The position numbers and the translations under genes are program-made. The notes under the pieces are model-generated. The model was not told the DNA's origin and ran no database searches. It worked only from the letters and a program-made list of their open reading frames with translations. Below are positions 1 to 5,063 of a stretch of DNA of 5,063 bases, one piece after another. Every line of letters begins with the position of its first letter. The first letter of the stretch is position 1. The DNA is from Nitrospirota bacterium (GTDB lineage Bacteria; Nitrospirota; JAOUDF01), in contig JAOUDF010000184.1 in the NCBI GenBank assembly GCA_029859385.1, forward strand, positions 1 to 5,063, read 5' to 3'.

Positions 1-213
1 GTTAAGACCTTCCTTTGTATTCCAGAACTCCGGGAATTGACTGCGAAAAGCAGCCCAATCCTCGCTTCTAAGACGACTCCCGTAATATGAATGGTTGGGG
101 TAATACGTATAGTATTCCTTCATTGAAGTAAAACCAACCTGACTGTAATTCTCCCTAGCCGGTGCACAGGCAACGCAAAGAAGAACTGCTATAGCAACAA
201 AGAGTTGTTTCAT
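1..213 (-). CDS. Small predicted lipoprotein, 3' end beyond the window
   Basis: An open frame of 71 codons runs from an ATG at 213 off the left edge with no stop. The start is supported by a strong Shine-Dalgarno sequence, AGGAGG, four bases upstream. The protein opens with MKQLF, then a hydrophobic stretch to about residue 15 and a cysteine at position 16 (context LLCVAC). This looks like a lipoprotein signal peptide with a slightly atypical lipobox, having Cys rather than Leu at -3. The visible mature part is rich in Tyr and aromatic residues (YYTYYP, HSYYG, DWAAF, PEFW), with no Cys after the lipobox and no motif I recognise. It is probably a membrane-anchored envelope protein; its function is unknown. 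It reads in the same direction as the cbb3 assembly genes but lies 214 bp past the last of them in A+T-richer DNA, so membership of that operon is doubtful. I am fairly sure it is a gene and unsure of its role. Confidence 0.7.
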   Translation of the reverse strand, partial: MKQLFVAIAVLLCVACAPARENYSQVGFTSMKEYYTYYPNHSYYGSRLRSEDWAAFRSQFPEFWNTKEGLN

Positions 214-427
214 TTTGCCTCCTGGTCCCAGTTGGGGTTTAAATTGCACGTTCTTATTGTAGTCTTTCAATCACAAGGATTGATGTTTATTATCGCGCGA
301 AGCAATATTAACGAACAGGCTATAGCATTCCTCAAACTCTACCCAACCCCGCATCATTTGTAAAACACTTTTTGGTATGTAAATCCAGCACAACAGCAGC
401 AACTGATGTCGCTCTTTTCGCCCAAAA
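214..427. other. A+T-rich intergenic spacer
   Basis: This 214-bp gap lies between the SafE-like gene (stop at 428) and the lipoprotein start at 213. One counted 60-base line (241-300) has 21 G+C, against 43 of 60 in a ccoI line (3661-3720), so composition drops sharply here. I see no clear terminator after the SafE-like gene, no tRNA-like fold and no convincing gene. A minus-strand frame stays open to a TGA at 271 as an out-of-frame continuation of a shadow of the upstream gene, and looks fortuitous. The spacer does hold a small inverted repeat and a possible promoter, listed separately. Confidence 0.6.
256..283 (-). promoter_or_regulatory. Possible promoter and operator for the lipoprotein gene
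   Basis: On the minus strand TACAAT (256-261) matches the -10 consensus at five of six positions and lies about 43 bases upstream of the lipoprotein ATG. No good -35 hexamer sits 16-18 bases further up. Instead, a 17-bp inverted repeat (267-283) with 6-bp arms TCAATC/GATTGA and a 5-bp centre occupies the spacer and -35 area. Such a layout could suit a regulator-dependent promoter. The repeat resembles an FNR site only loosely (that consensus is TTGAT-N4-ATCAA), so I do not assign a regulator. Confidence 0.25.
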
Positions 428-1240
428 CTACGGATTATGCTGATGCTCGCCGGAGGGGGAATGGCCTTCATGACGGGAATGGTCGGCGTGACCGGAATGG
501 TCCATGGATGCGGGTGGTGCGGAATCAGCGGGCTGCTCTGTCCGGGCTGGCTGCTGCATATGCCCTGAATGGTCGTGTGTCGGCGCGAACCCGCGCCAGA
601 TGGTGAAGATACCGACGAGGATGACGGCGACGGCAGCGGCCTTGAGCGCGCCTCCGCGAAGTTTCTGCGAAAGCTTCTGGAATGACGTGCCGACGAGGAG
701 CAGCGCGGGCACGGTGCCCAGTCCGAAGGAGAGCATGACGAGCCCCCCCTCGACGGCGCTGCCGGTTCCGGCTGCCTTGATGAGCATGGCGTAGACAAGG
801 CCGCAGGGGAGAAACCCCATGCCCAGGCCGATGGGCAGCCCCATGAACGGGCCGGGCCGCGTCATGAGGGCGGCCAGTTTTTTGAACGAGGCCGACAGCC
901 CGCCCGCCTCCCGCGCGAGGAGCTTGGGGAAGAGCCCGAGGTAGCCCAGCCCGATGACAATCATGACGATACCGGCCACAAAGGCGAGGCCTCGCGCCAC
1001 CCCCTGCCAGTGGCCAAACCCGGTGAGCGACTGCCCCAGTAACCCGGCGACGACCCCCAAGCCGGTGTAGGTCGCCAGCCTGCCGACGTTGTAGAGCAGC
1101 TGCGCCGCAACCCCCTGCCCGCGCCCGGCCCCGGCCCGCTCCATGCAGAGGGAGTAGGTGGAAACGATGCCGCCGCACATGCCCATACAGTGGAGGCTTC
1201 CGATGAATCCGGCGACGAAGAGGAGGAGATAGGTTTCCAT
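428..1240 (-). CDS. SafE/DsbD-like membrane protein with His-rich C-terminal tail
   Basis: This is a polytopic inner-membrane protein of the sulfite exporter TauE/SafE-like group (COG2836, DsbD_2-type fold) that is commonly found next to ccoGHIS. A role in copper or metal supply to the oxidase is inferred from context. Counting from the ATG at 1258, HCMGMCGG lies at residues 23-30 near the end of the first helix and LPCGLVY at 150-156. These two Cys-bearing motifs typify the family. About six hydrophobic segments are visible (roughly 9-34, 62-80, 88-110, 137-161, 170-191, 205-221). Residues 228-276 form a hydrophilic tail with ten histidines plus two Met, probably metal-binding. I prefer the ATG at 1240 because family members begin just before the first helix; the in-frame ATG at 1258 would add MLHSSA. 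Neither start has a Shine-Dalgarno sequence. The gene follows ccoS on the same strand but is separated from it by an intrinsic terminator. Family call is strong; substrate unproven. Confidence 0.85.
   Translation of the reverse strand: METYLLLFVAGFIGSLHCMGMCGGIVSTYSLCMERAGAGRGQGVAAQLLYNVGRLATYTGLGVVAGLLGQSLTGFGHWQGVARGLAFVAGIVMIVIGLGYLGLFPKLLAREAGGLSASFKKLAALMTRPGPFMGLPIGLGMGFLPCGLVYAMLIKAAGTGSAVEGGLVMLSFGLGTVPALLLVGTSFQKLSQKLRGGALKAAAVAVILVGIFTIWRGFAPTHDHSGHMQQPARTEQPADSAPPASMDHSGHADHSRHEGHSPSGEHQHNP
449..502 (-). repeat. 18-bp degenerate tandem repeat encoding the His-rich tail
   Basis: Three consecutive 18-base units on the minus strand (502-485, 484-467, 466-449) encode the hexapeptides DHSGHA, DHSRHE and GHSPSG. 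Units 1 and 2 are nearly identical at the DNA level in their first nine bases (GACCATTCC), and the third diverges. A related single DHSGH occurs about 24 residues earlier in the same protein (residues 229-233). The array probably grew by duplication and encodes a flexible, metal-binding C-terminus. Confidence 0.7.
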
Positions 1241-1265
1241 GGCGGAGGAGTGTAGCATAGTTGCG

Positions 1266-1298
1266 AAAAAAAATGCCCGGTCGTCTTCACAACCGGGC
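1266..1298 (-). terminator. Intrinsic terminator after ccoS
   Basis: On the minus strand GCCCGGTTGT (1298-1289) pairs with ACGACCGGGC (1284-1275) around a GAAG tetraloop. This gives a 10-bp, G+C-rich stem with a single G-U pair. After one A (1274) comes a run of eight T (1273-1266). This is a classic rho-independent terminator for transcripts coming from ccoS. It has no T-run on the plus strand, so it acts only in the minus direction. It lies 38 bp beyond the ccoS stop, and its T-run ends 7 bp before the outer possible ATG of the SafE-like gene. Confidence 0.85.
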
Positions 1299-1324
1299 CA
1301 AGTTAAAGGGAAGGGAGAAGCAAA

Positions 1325-1352
1325 CCGGTCGGCCGTTTAACGGGCCAACCGG
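1325..1352. repeat. G+C-rich inverted repeat over the ccoS stop codon
   Basis: CCGGT (1325-1329) with GGCC (1331-1334) can pair with GGCC (1343-1346) and ACCGG (1348-1352), with one internal C-A mismatch (1330/1347). The loop contains the ccoS stop codon (1337-1339). There is no T-run directly behind it on the minus strand, so it is not a terminator by itself. It might stabilise the 3' end of the ccoS message ahead of the terminator at 1266-1298, or may be fortuitous. Confidence 0.4.
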
Positions 1353-1546
1353 CCATGGGTGGAACCGGGTGGAAAAGGGGATTGCTTGCCTTCGACTTTC
1401 TTGTCGTCATCGTCATCGTCCAGAATCCTGTGAGCGGGGCGGACGAGGTCGTCCCACTGACCGCTTTTGATGGCCCACATGAGGGCGGCAAAGAAGAGAA
1501 GACCTATGAAGAGTGCGATCGGCATGATGATGAAGATGATTTCCAT
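1337..1546 (-). CDS. ccoS: cbb3-type cytochrome oxidase assembly protein CcoS
   Basis: CcoS (FixS) is a small inner-membrane protein needed for correct cofactor insertion into the catalytic subunit of cbb3 oxidase. The 69-residue product has one transmembrane helix at about residues 3-25 followed by the family signature KSGQWDDLVRPAHRIL (27-42). Start: ATG at 1546 with GAGG (1555-1558) eight bases upstream. It begins 17 nt after the ccoI stop and is surely cotranscribed with ccoI. After the signature comes a run of six Asp (43-48), then a polar, Pro/Gly-containing tail that is longer than the few acidic residues most CcoS proteins end with. An intrinsic terminator follows. Identification is secure from the sequence signature and position. 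Confidence 0.93.
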   Translation of the reverse strand: MEIIFIIMPIALFIGLLFFAALMWAIKSGQWDDLVRPAHRILDDDDDDKKVEGKQSPFPPGSTHGRLAR

Positions 1547-1563
1547 GATGAATACCTCAAGTG

Positions 1564-4131
1564 TTAAGTGTTCGATTCGCCTATTAGCCCCATCCCCACC
1601 CCTACCCTCCCCTTGAAAGGGAGGGAGGCAGATCTTCCCTCTCCTTCAGGGAGAGGGCCAGGGTGAGGGTGGGCTTTTCCTGACCGTCCAATCCGCAGCG
1701 CATTCCCTACTACTACCAGCGAACTGAGCGGCATGGCGATAGCGGCCACCACGGGGATGACGAAGCCGAGGAAGGCCAGCGGCACGGCAATACCGTTATA
1801 GAGCGCCGAGAGCCAGAGGTTCTGCCGTATCACCCTGAAGGTGGTGCGGGAGAGGGTCAGGGCCTCGGCCACTGAATCGATGCGGCGGGAGAGAAGCACC
1901 ACGTCGGCGGTCTCCACCGACACGTCGGAGCCGGAGCCAAGGGCGATCCCCACGTCGGCCCTCGCCAGGGCAGGGGCGTCGTTGATGCCGTCGCCGACCA
2001 TGGCGACGCGGTCACCCGCGGCCATCAGTTCGCCGATGACCTTCTCCTTGTCCTGCGGCAGCACGCCCGCGATTACCTTATCTATCCCTACCTGCCGCGC
2101 CACCGCCTCAGCCGCGCCCTGGATATCGCCGGTCAGCAGCGTCACTTTGAGCCCCATCTGCTTCAGGGCTGCTACCGTAGCGGCTGATTCCCTGCGTACG
2201 GTGTCGGCGACGGCGATGACACCGAGGTGCCTGCCATCAAGGGCGACATGGACGAGGGTCTTTCCTTCCTGCGCCAACTTGTCGGTGGCAGTCTTTACGG
2301 ACTCGGGGATCGCTACCCCCTGCGCCTCCATAAATGCAGCGGTCCCGGCCACGGCATGTTCACCGCGATGGATGCCGCTCACGCCCCGGCCGGGCCACGC
2401 CTTGAAGTACTCCACCTCCGGCACCGAAACTCCCTCTTCGGCGGCCTTGCGGATAACGGCCCTGGCTATGGGGTGTTCGGCGGAGCGCTCCAGCGCCGCG
2501 GCTACGGAGAGGAGTGAGCGCCGGGCGTCGGTACTGTGGGCAATAACGTCGGCGACCCGCATCTTTCCTTCGGTAATGGTGCCGGTCTTGTCGAGCACCA
2601 CGTGGGTGATGCCGGCGGCCTTCTCAAGCACTTCGCCGCCCTTGATGAGTATTCCTTTTTTTGCACCCGCTCCTGTGGCAACGATGACCGCCGTGGGCAT
2701 GGCCAGGGCCAGGGCGCATGGGCAGGTGATGATGAGGATAGCCACGGCGATTTGAACCCCTTTGACCGGATCGGTCGGGAACCACCAGGCAAAGGCGATG
2801 GCCGCAAGAATTAGTATACCACCTACAAACCAGACCGAGATGCTGTCGGCGGTTGCCTGGAAGCGGGCCTTGAGTCCCTGGGCCTCCTCGACCAGCCGGG
2901 TGATCTTCGCCAGCGCGGTATCGGCGCCGACTTTGGTTACGCGGAATATGAAGGCCCCGTCGCCGTTGAGGGTGCCGCCGGTGACGGATGAGCCCGACTC
3001 CTTGCTTATGGGCCTGCTCTCGCCGGTGAGCATCGACTCGTCGAGCCACGATGCCCCGGAGGCGATGACGCCGTCGGCGGGGACCTTCTCGCCCGGCTTC
3101 ACCTCGACCAGGTCGCCGACCAATACTTCGCGGATGGGGACGGTGACCCGCTCGTCGCCCCGGACCACGGTGGCGGTCCGGCTGCCGAGATGGGCGAGCC
3201 GCTCGGTGACTTCGCCGGCCCGGCGCATGGCGGCGCCCTCAAAGTACCGCCCCACGAGGATGATGAAGAGGAACATGGTGGCGGAGTCGAAGTAGACCTC
3301 GCCGACCCCCGTGACGGTGACGACAATGCTGTAGAGATAGGCCACGACGACGCCCAGGGTAATGGGGACATCCATGTTGAGCGTGCGGTTGCGCAGGGAG
3401 CGCCACGCCCCCTTGTAGAAAGGCATGCCCGCGTAGAGGACCACCGGCGTCGACAGAAGCAGGCTGAGCCAGTGGAAGTAGTTCTTGTATTTCGCCTCGA
3501 TCCCCGAGAAATAGCCCGTGTAGAGCGCCTCGGCCATGATGGCGACACCGGCCGCGCCGAAGCCTGCCATTGCCAGCCGTGCCAGCAGGTCGCGGTTGCG
3601 CTTCATGCGCGGCGCCTCTACTGCATCGGGATTGTAGGGACGGGCGGTGTAGCCCACGTCGCCGATGCGGCGGATGAGGGTGCTGAGCCGCACCTTCGAC
3701 TCGTCCCAGCGAACCCGCGCCCGGTGGGTGCTGTAGTTGAGCGTCGCGCTTACCACGCCCGGCGTTTCGCGCAGCACCTTCTCGTTGAGCCAGAGGCAGG
3801 CGGAACAATGAATGCCGTCGATGATGAGTGACACCTCTTTCATGGCGCCGTCGCCGGAGATCGCGAACTCGGCCTCGACCTCGGGCCGGTCGTAGACCGA
3901 CGGATCGTCCACGAGTATGAGCGGCAACGCGCCCCGGGCCGAAGGCTCACGCTTCCCGTAATAGTCCGCCATCCCCATCTCGTGGATCATGGCGCAGACG
4001 GTGCTGCAGCCATGGCAGCAGAAGAGGCGCTCCTCACCGGCGATTACGGCCTTCAGGACTGAATCGGGGGAGGATGCGGCGATCTCCGAACCGCAGTGAT
4101 AGCAGGTGAGGGCTTCGGCGACAGTGGTCAT
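1564..4131 (-). CDS. ccoI: Cu-transporting P1B-type ATPase CcoI/FixI
   Basis: This is a heavy-metal P-type ATPase of the inner membrane that exports copper for assembly of cbb3 oxidase (FixI/CopA2 type, a slow export pump in studied homologues). In the 855 residues I see, in order: an N-terminal Cys/His metal-binding domain (CYHC 10-13, CCHGC 38-42); an HMA domain with GIHCSAC (106-112); helices at about 182-203, 219-240, 252-272 and 280-300; TGES (369-372); the CPC membrane metal site (470-472); the phosphorylation motif DKTGT (514-518); the HP motif (553-554); GDGIND (713-718); and two last helices with YN (778-779) and MPLSS (800-804). All catalytic residues are present, so it should be active. 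The start ATG shares its A with the upstream fixH stop (TGATG) and has no strong Shine-Dalgarno sequence, so translational coupling is likely. The normal end NALRIGR (810-816) is followed by about 31 residues (819-849) encoded by a dispersed repeat. Confidence 0.95.
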   Translation of the reverse strand: MTTVAEALTCYHCGSEIAASSPDSVLKAVIAGEERLFCCHGCSTVCAMIHEMGMADYYGKREPSARGALPLILVDDPSVYDRPEVEAEFAISGDGAMKEVSLIIDGIHCSACLWLNEKVLRETPGVVSATLNYSTHRARVRWDESKVRLSTLIRRIGDVGYTARPYNPDAVEAPRMKRNRDLLARLAMAGFGAAGVAIMAEALYTGYFSGIEAKYKNYFHWLSLLLSTPVVLYAGMPFYKGAWRSLRNRTLNMDVPITLGVVVAYLYSIVVTVTGVGEVYFDSATMFLFIILVGRYFEGAAMRRAGEVTERLAHLGSRTATVVRGDERVTVPIREVLVGDLVEVKPGEKVPADGVIASGASWLDESMLTGESRPISKESGSSVTGGTLNGDGAFIFRVTKVGADTALAKITRLVEEAQGLKARFQATADSISVWFVGGILILAAIAFAWWFPTDPVKGVQIAVAILIITCPCALALAMPTAVIVATGAGAKKGILIKGGEVLEKAAGITHVVLDKTGTITEGKMRVADVIAHSTDARRSLLSVAAALERSAEHPIARAVIRKAAEEGVSVPEVEYFKAWPGRGVSGIHRGEHAVAGTAAFMEAQGVAIPESVKTATDKLAQEGKTLVHVALDGRHLGVIAVADTVRRESAATVAALKQMGLKVTLLTGDIQGAAEAVARQVGIDKVIAGVLPQDKEKVIGELMAAGDRVAMVGDGINDAPALARADVGIALGSGSDVSVETADVVLLSRRIDSVAEALTLSRTTFRVIRQNLWLSALYNGIAVPLAFLGFVIPVVAAIAMPLSSLVVVGNALRIGRSGKAHPHPGPLPEGEGRSASLPFKGRVGVGMGLIGESNT
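1586..1675. repeat. ~90-bp dispersed palindromic repeat inside the ccoI 3' end
   Basis: The segment contains two tight hairpins: CCCTCCC/GGGAGGG (1605-1611 with 1619-1625) and CCCTCTCC/GGAGAGGG (1637-1644 with 1650-1657, loop TTCAG). They are flanked by imperfect outer arms starting AGCCCC at 1586 and ending GGGCT at 1675. The pattern of CCCTCACCCTGGCCC-type arms and short purine/pyrimidine hairpins is that of small, multi-copy intergenic elements (REP/MITE-like) known from many proteobacterial genomes. Their translation is often seen as HPHPGPLPEGEG-like tails on proteins, as here (residues 821-832 of CcoI). Only one copy is in the window, so multi-copy status is from general knowledge. No transposase is present. 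Confidence 0.75.
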
Positions 4132-4304
4132 CAGCGGATCCCGTGTTCGTACTTCTTGTCAATGAAGAGGCCTCGCGACGAGTCAACGGAGACCCATATG
4201 AAGTAGGCGTTGGCGGCAAATATCAACGTGAAGAAGGCGATGATGACGAAATACCAGCGCTCTTTTTTCTGTCCCGGTTTGTCGAATGTGGTCTCATTGT
4301 TCAT
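4131..4304 (-). CDS. ccoH: Minimal FixH/CcoH-like single-helix protein
   Basis: A 57-residue ORF is read from the ATG at 4304, with AAGGAG (4312-4317) seven bases upstream, to the TGA at 4131-4133. A charged N-terminus (KPGQKKER, 9-16) precedes one hydrophobic helix (17-38, starting WYFVIIAFF and containing AANAYF). A short outer segment follows that ends in the FixH-like pattern GLFIDKKYEHGIR (45-57). This matches the N-terminal third of FixH (normally about 140-170 residues). The periplasmic domain is absent, and there is no space for it because ccoI starts on the stop codon. FixH/CcoH stabilises assembly of cbb3 oxidase and interacts with the copper pump or oxidase in other bacteria. Its 5' end overlaps ccoG by 4 nt (ATGA). 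Position between ccoG and ccoI plus the sequence pattern make the call likely; whether it acts as a full FixH is unknown. Confidence 0.8.
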   Translation of the reverse strand: MNNETTFDKPGQKKERWYFVIIAFFTLIFAANAYFIWVSVDSSRGLFIDKKYEHGIR

Positions 4305-5063
4305 GGCGTGGCTCCTTTTTCCGGCCCGAAGAAGACCGATTCATAGTTGATCCTCTGTTCCGGGCTGTTTACATCTTCCAGCACGAAGCTGAACTTCTGA
4401 CTGGCCCCCTGAAGGTCGTCGCCGCCCAGCTTGACGAAGACGATGTAGGGGGTTACCTGCCCCGCCCTTACGCGAAGCTTCTCTTCCTGAAGTACGAGTG
4501 ACGCCTTGGGCAGCCCCTCGATACGCAGGGTATAGGTCTGGTCCTCGGCGGTCATGTTGGCCACCTTCACCGTGAACTTGTTCTGGATGCTGCCGTCGCT
4601 CATGGTGACGAAGAGCGGCTGCCGTTCCTTGATCACCTTGAGGTCGATATGTTTGCGGCCCGCCATATGCCAGAGCATGCCTGTCGTCAGCACGAAGATG
4701 ATGACGCCGTAGACGATGATCCTCGGCCGTAGCATCCTGGTGTTGCCGCCATCCAGCGCGGTAGACGAGGTATAGCCGATGAGGTTTGCGGGCCTGTTCA
4801 TCTTCTTCATGACGCCGTTGCAGGCGTCGACGCAGAGCGCACAGGTGATGCACTGGTACTGCTGGCCGTCCCTGATATCGATCCCCATGGGGCACACCTG
4901 CACGCAGAGGCCGCAGTCGATACAGTCGCCTTTGGTGCCGGCGGTGGCCTCACGCCGGGCGCCCCGTGTCTCTCCCCTCTTTTCGTCGTAGGCGACGATG
5001 AGGGTGTCCTGGTCGAACATGGCCCCCTGGAACCGGGCGTAGGGACACATGTAGATGCAGACC
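4301..5063 (-). CDS. ccoG: cbb3 oxidase accessory protein CcoG/FixG, 5' end beyond the window
   Basis: CcoG is a membrane iron-sulfur protein; the Rhodobacter homologue is reported to reduce Cu(II) for uptake into the cbb3 assembly route. The 253 residues here are the C-terminal half of a protein usually about 450-490 aa. The visible frame enters at base 5062 as VCIYMCPYARFQG, so the ATG at 5050 is an internal Met inside the conserved CxxxCP motif and not the true start. Next come two [4Fe-4S] ferredoxin motifs (CIDCGLCVQVCP at 47-58 and CITCALCVDAC at 71-81 of the visible part), a transmembrane helix at about 113-132, and an Ig-like FixG C-terminal domain (about 145-250). The N-terminal membrane helices are missing because of the window edge. 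It overlaps fixH by 4 nt (ATGA), heading a tightly coupled run. Identification is secure. Confidence 0.95.
   Translation of the reverse strand, partial: VCIYMCPYARFQGAMFDQDTLIVAYDEKRGETRGARREATAGTKGDCIDCGLCVQVCPMGIDIRDGQQYQCITCALCVDACNGVMKKMNRPANLIGYTSSTALDGGNTRMLRPRIIVYGVIIFVLTTGMLWHMAGRKHIDLKVIKERQPLFVTMSDGSIQNKFTVKVANMTAEDQTYTLRIEGLPKASLVLQEEKLRVRAGQVTPYIVFVKLGGDDLQGASQKFSFVLEDVNSPEQRINYESVFFGPEKGATP
4312..4317 (-). promoter_or_regulatory. Shine-Dalgarno site deciding the fixH start
   Basis: AAGGAG on the minus strand lies seven bases before the ATG at 4304, inside the last codons of ccoG. It is the best evidence that the 57-codon frame is translated, and it fixes its start despite the overlap with ccoG. 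Confidence 0.75.

Noticed and set aside
267..283. FNR box
   Set aside because: The arms TCAATC/GATTGA with a 5-bp centre do not match TTGAT-N4-ATCAA in sequence or spacing.
271..798. 175-codon minus-strand frame covering the end of the SafE-like gene and the spacer, ending in a less G+C-biased stretch
   Set aside because: Most of it is a Ser/Pro-rich out-of-frame shadow of the SafE-like gene. The last 28 codons (from ATG at 356) have no Shine-Dalgarno sequence and match nothing I know, so translation is unsupported.
525..1178. 217-codon minus-strand frame inside the SafE-like gene
   Set aside because: Arg/His-rich shadow in another frame of a gene with clear membrane helices and conserved motifs.
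1586..1675. CRISPR-like or terminator reading of the hairpin cluster
   Set aside because: There is only one copy of each hairpin, no regular spacers and no T-run. The element is inside the ccoI coding frame and fits a dispersed palindromic repeat better.
1841..2755. 304-codon open frame on the plus strand, opposite ccoI
   Set aside because: It is antisense to an ATPase gene with all catalytic motifs. Long antisense frames are expected in high-G+C genes, and the product is a low-complexity Ser/Thr/Ala-rich string with no domain.
3190..3831. 213-codon plus-strand frame opposite the N-terminal part of ccoI
   Set aside because: Antisense shadow; the opposite strand carries HMA and helix segments of the ATPase in a continuous frame.

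Overview
The window looks like part of a bacterial chromosome of high G+C content (roughly 60-70% in the genes by eye). All convincing genes lie on the minus strand, so they read from right to left. The core is an assembly module for a cbb3-type (high-affinity, microaerobic) cytochrome c oxidase, in the classic order ccoG-ccoH-ccoI-ccoS (= fixG-fixH-fixI-fixS), followed by a SafE/DsbD-like membrane protein gene. The style of the proteins and the dispersed repeat at the end of ccoI suggest a Gram-negative proteobacterium in the broad sense, perhaps a Geobacter-like (Desulfuromonadia) organism. That placement is an impression and cannot be proven from 5 kb. The oxidase subunits ccoNOP are not in the window; they would most likely lie beyond the right edge.

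Right to left: the 3' part of ccoG (4301-5063, N-terminus cut by the window edge) supplies two ferredoxin-type clusters, one membrane helix and a C-terminal Ig-like domain. A very short fixH/ccoH (57 aa, 4131-4304) follows with a 4-nt ATGA overlap. ccoI (1564-4131) follows in turn with a one-base TGATG overlap. It encodes a Cu-transporting P1B-ATPase whose last ~31 residues are encoded by a ~90-bp imperfect-palindrome repeat. ccoS (1337-1546) starts 17 nt after ccoI. A textbook intrinsic terminator (1266-1298) lies just after ccoS. The gene for a multi-helix membrane protein with HCxGMCGG and LPCG motifs and a His-rich tail (428-1240) begins almost on top of the terminator's T-run.

The left end (1-427) is different in composition (about 35-47% G+C in the lines counted). 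It holds a 5' fragment of a small predicted lipoprotein gene (1-213), with a good Shine-Dalgarno sequence and no recognised family, plus a 214-bp spacer with a small inverted repeat and a possible promoter.

Together, CcoG (a cupric reductase in a studied homologue), CcoI (copper pump), the single-helix FixH and CcoS deliver copper to, and help assemble, the oxidase. The His-rich SafE-like protein plausibly acts in the same copper traffic. The system itself is known. The less usual points are the minimal FixH, the repeat-encoded tail of CcoI, and the terminator separating the SafE-like gene from the rest.
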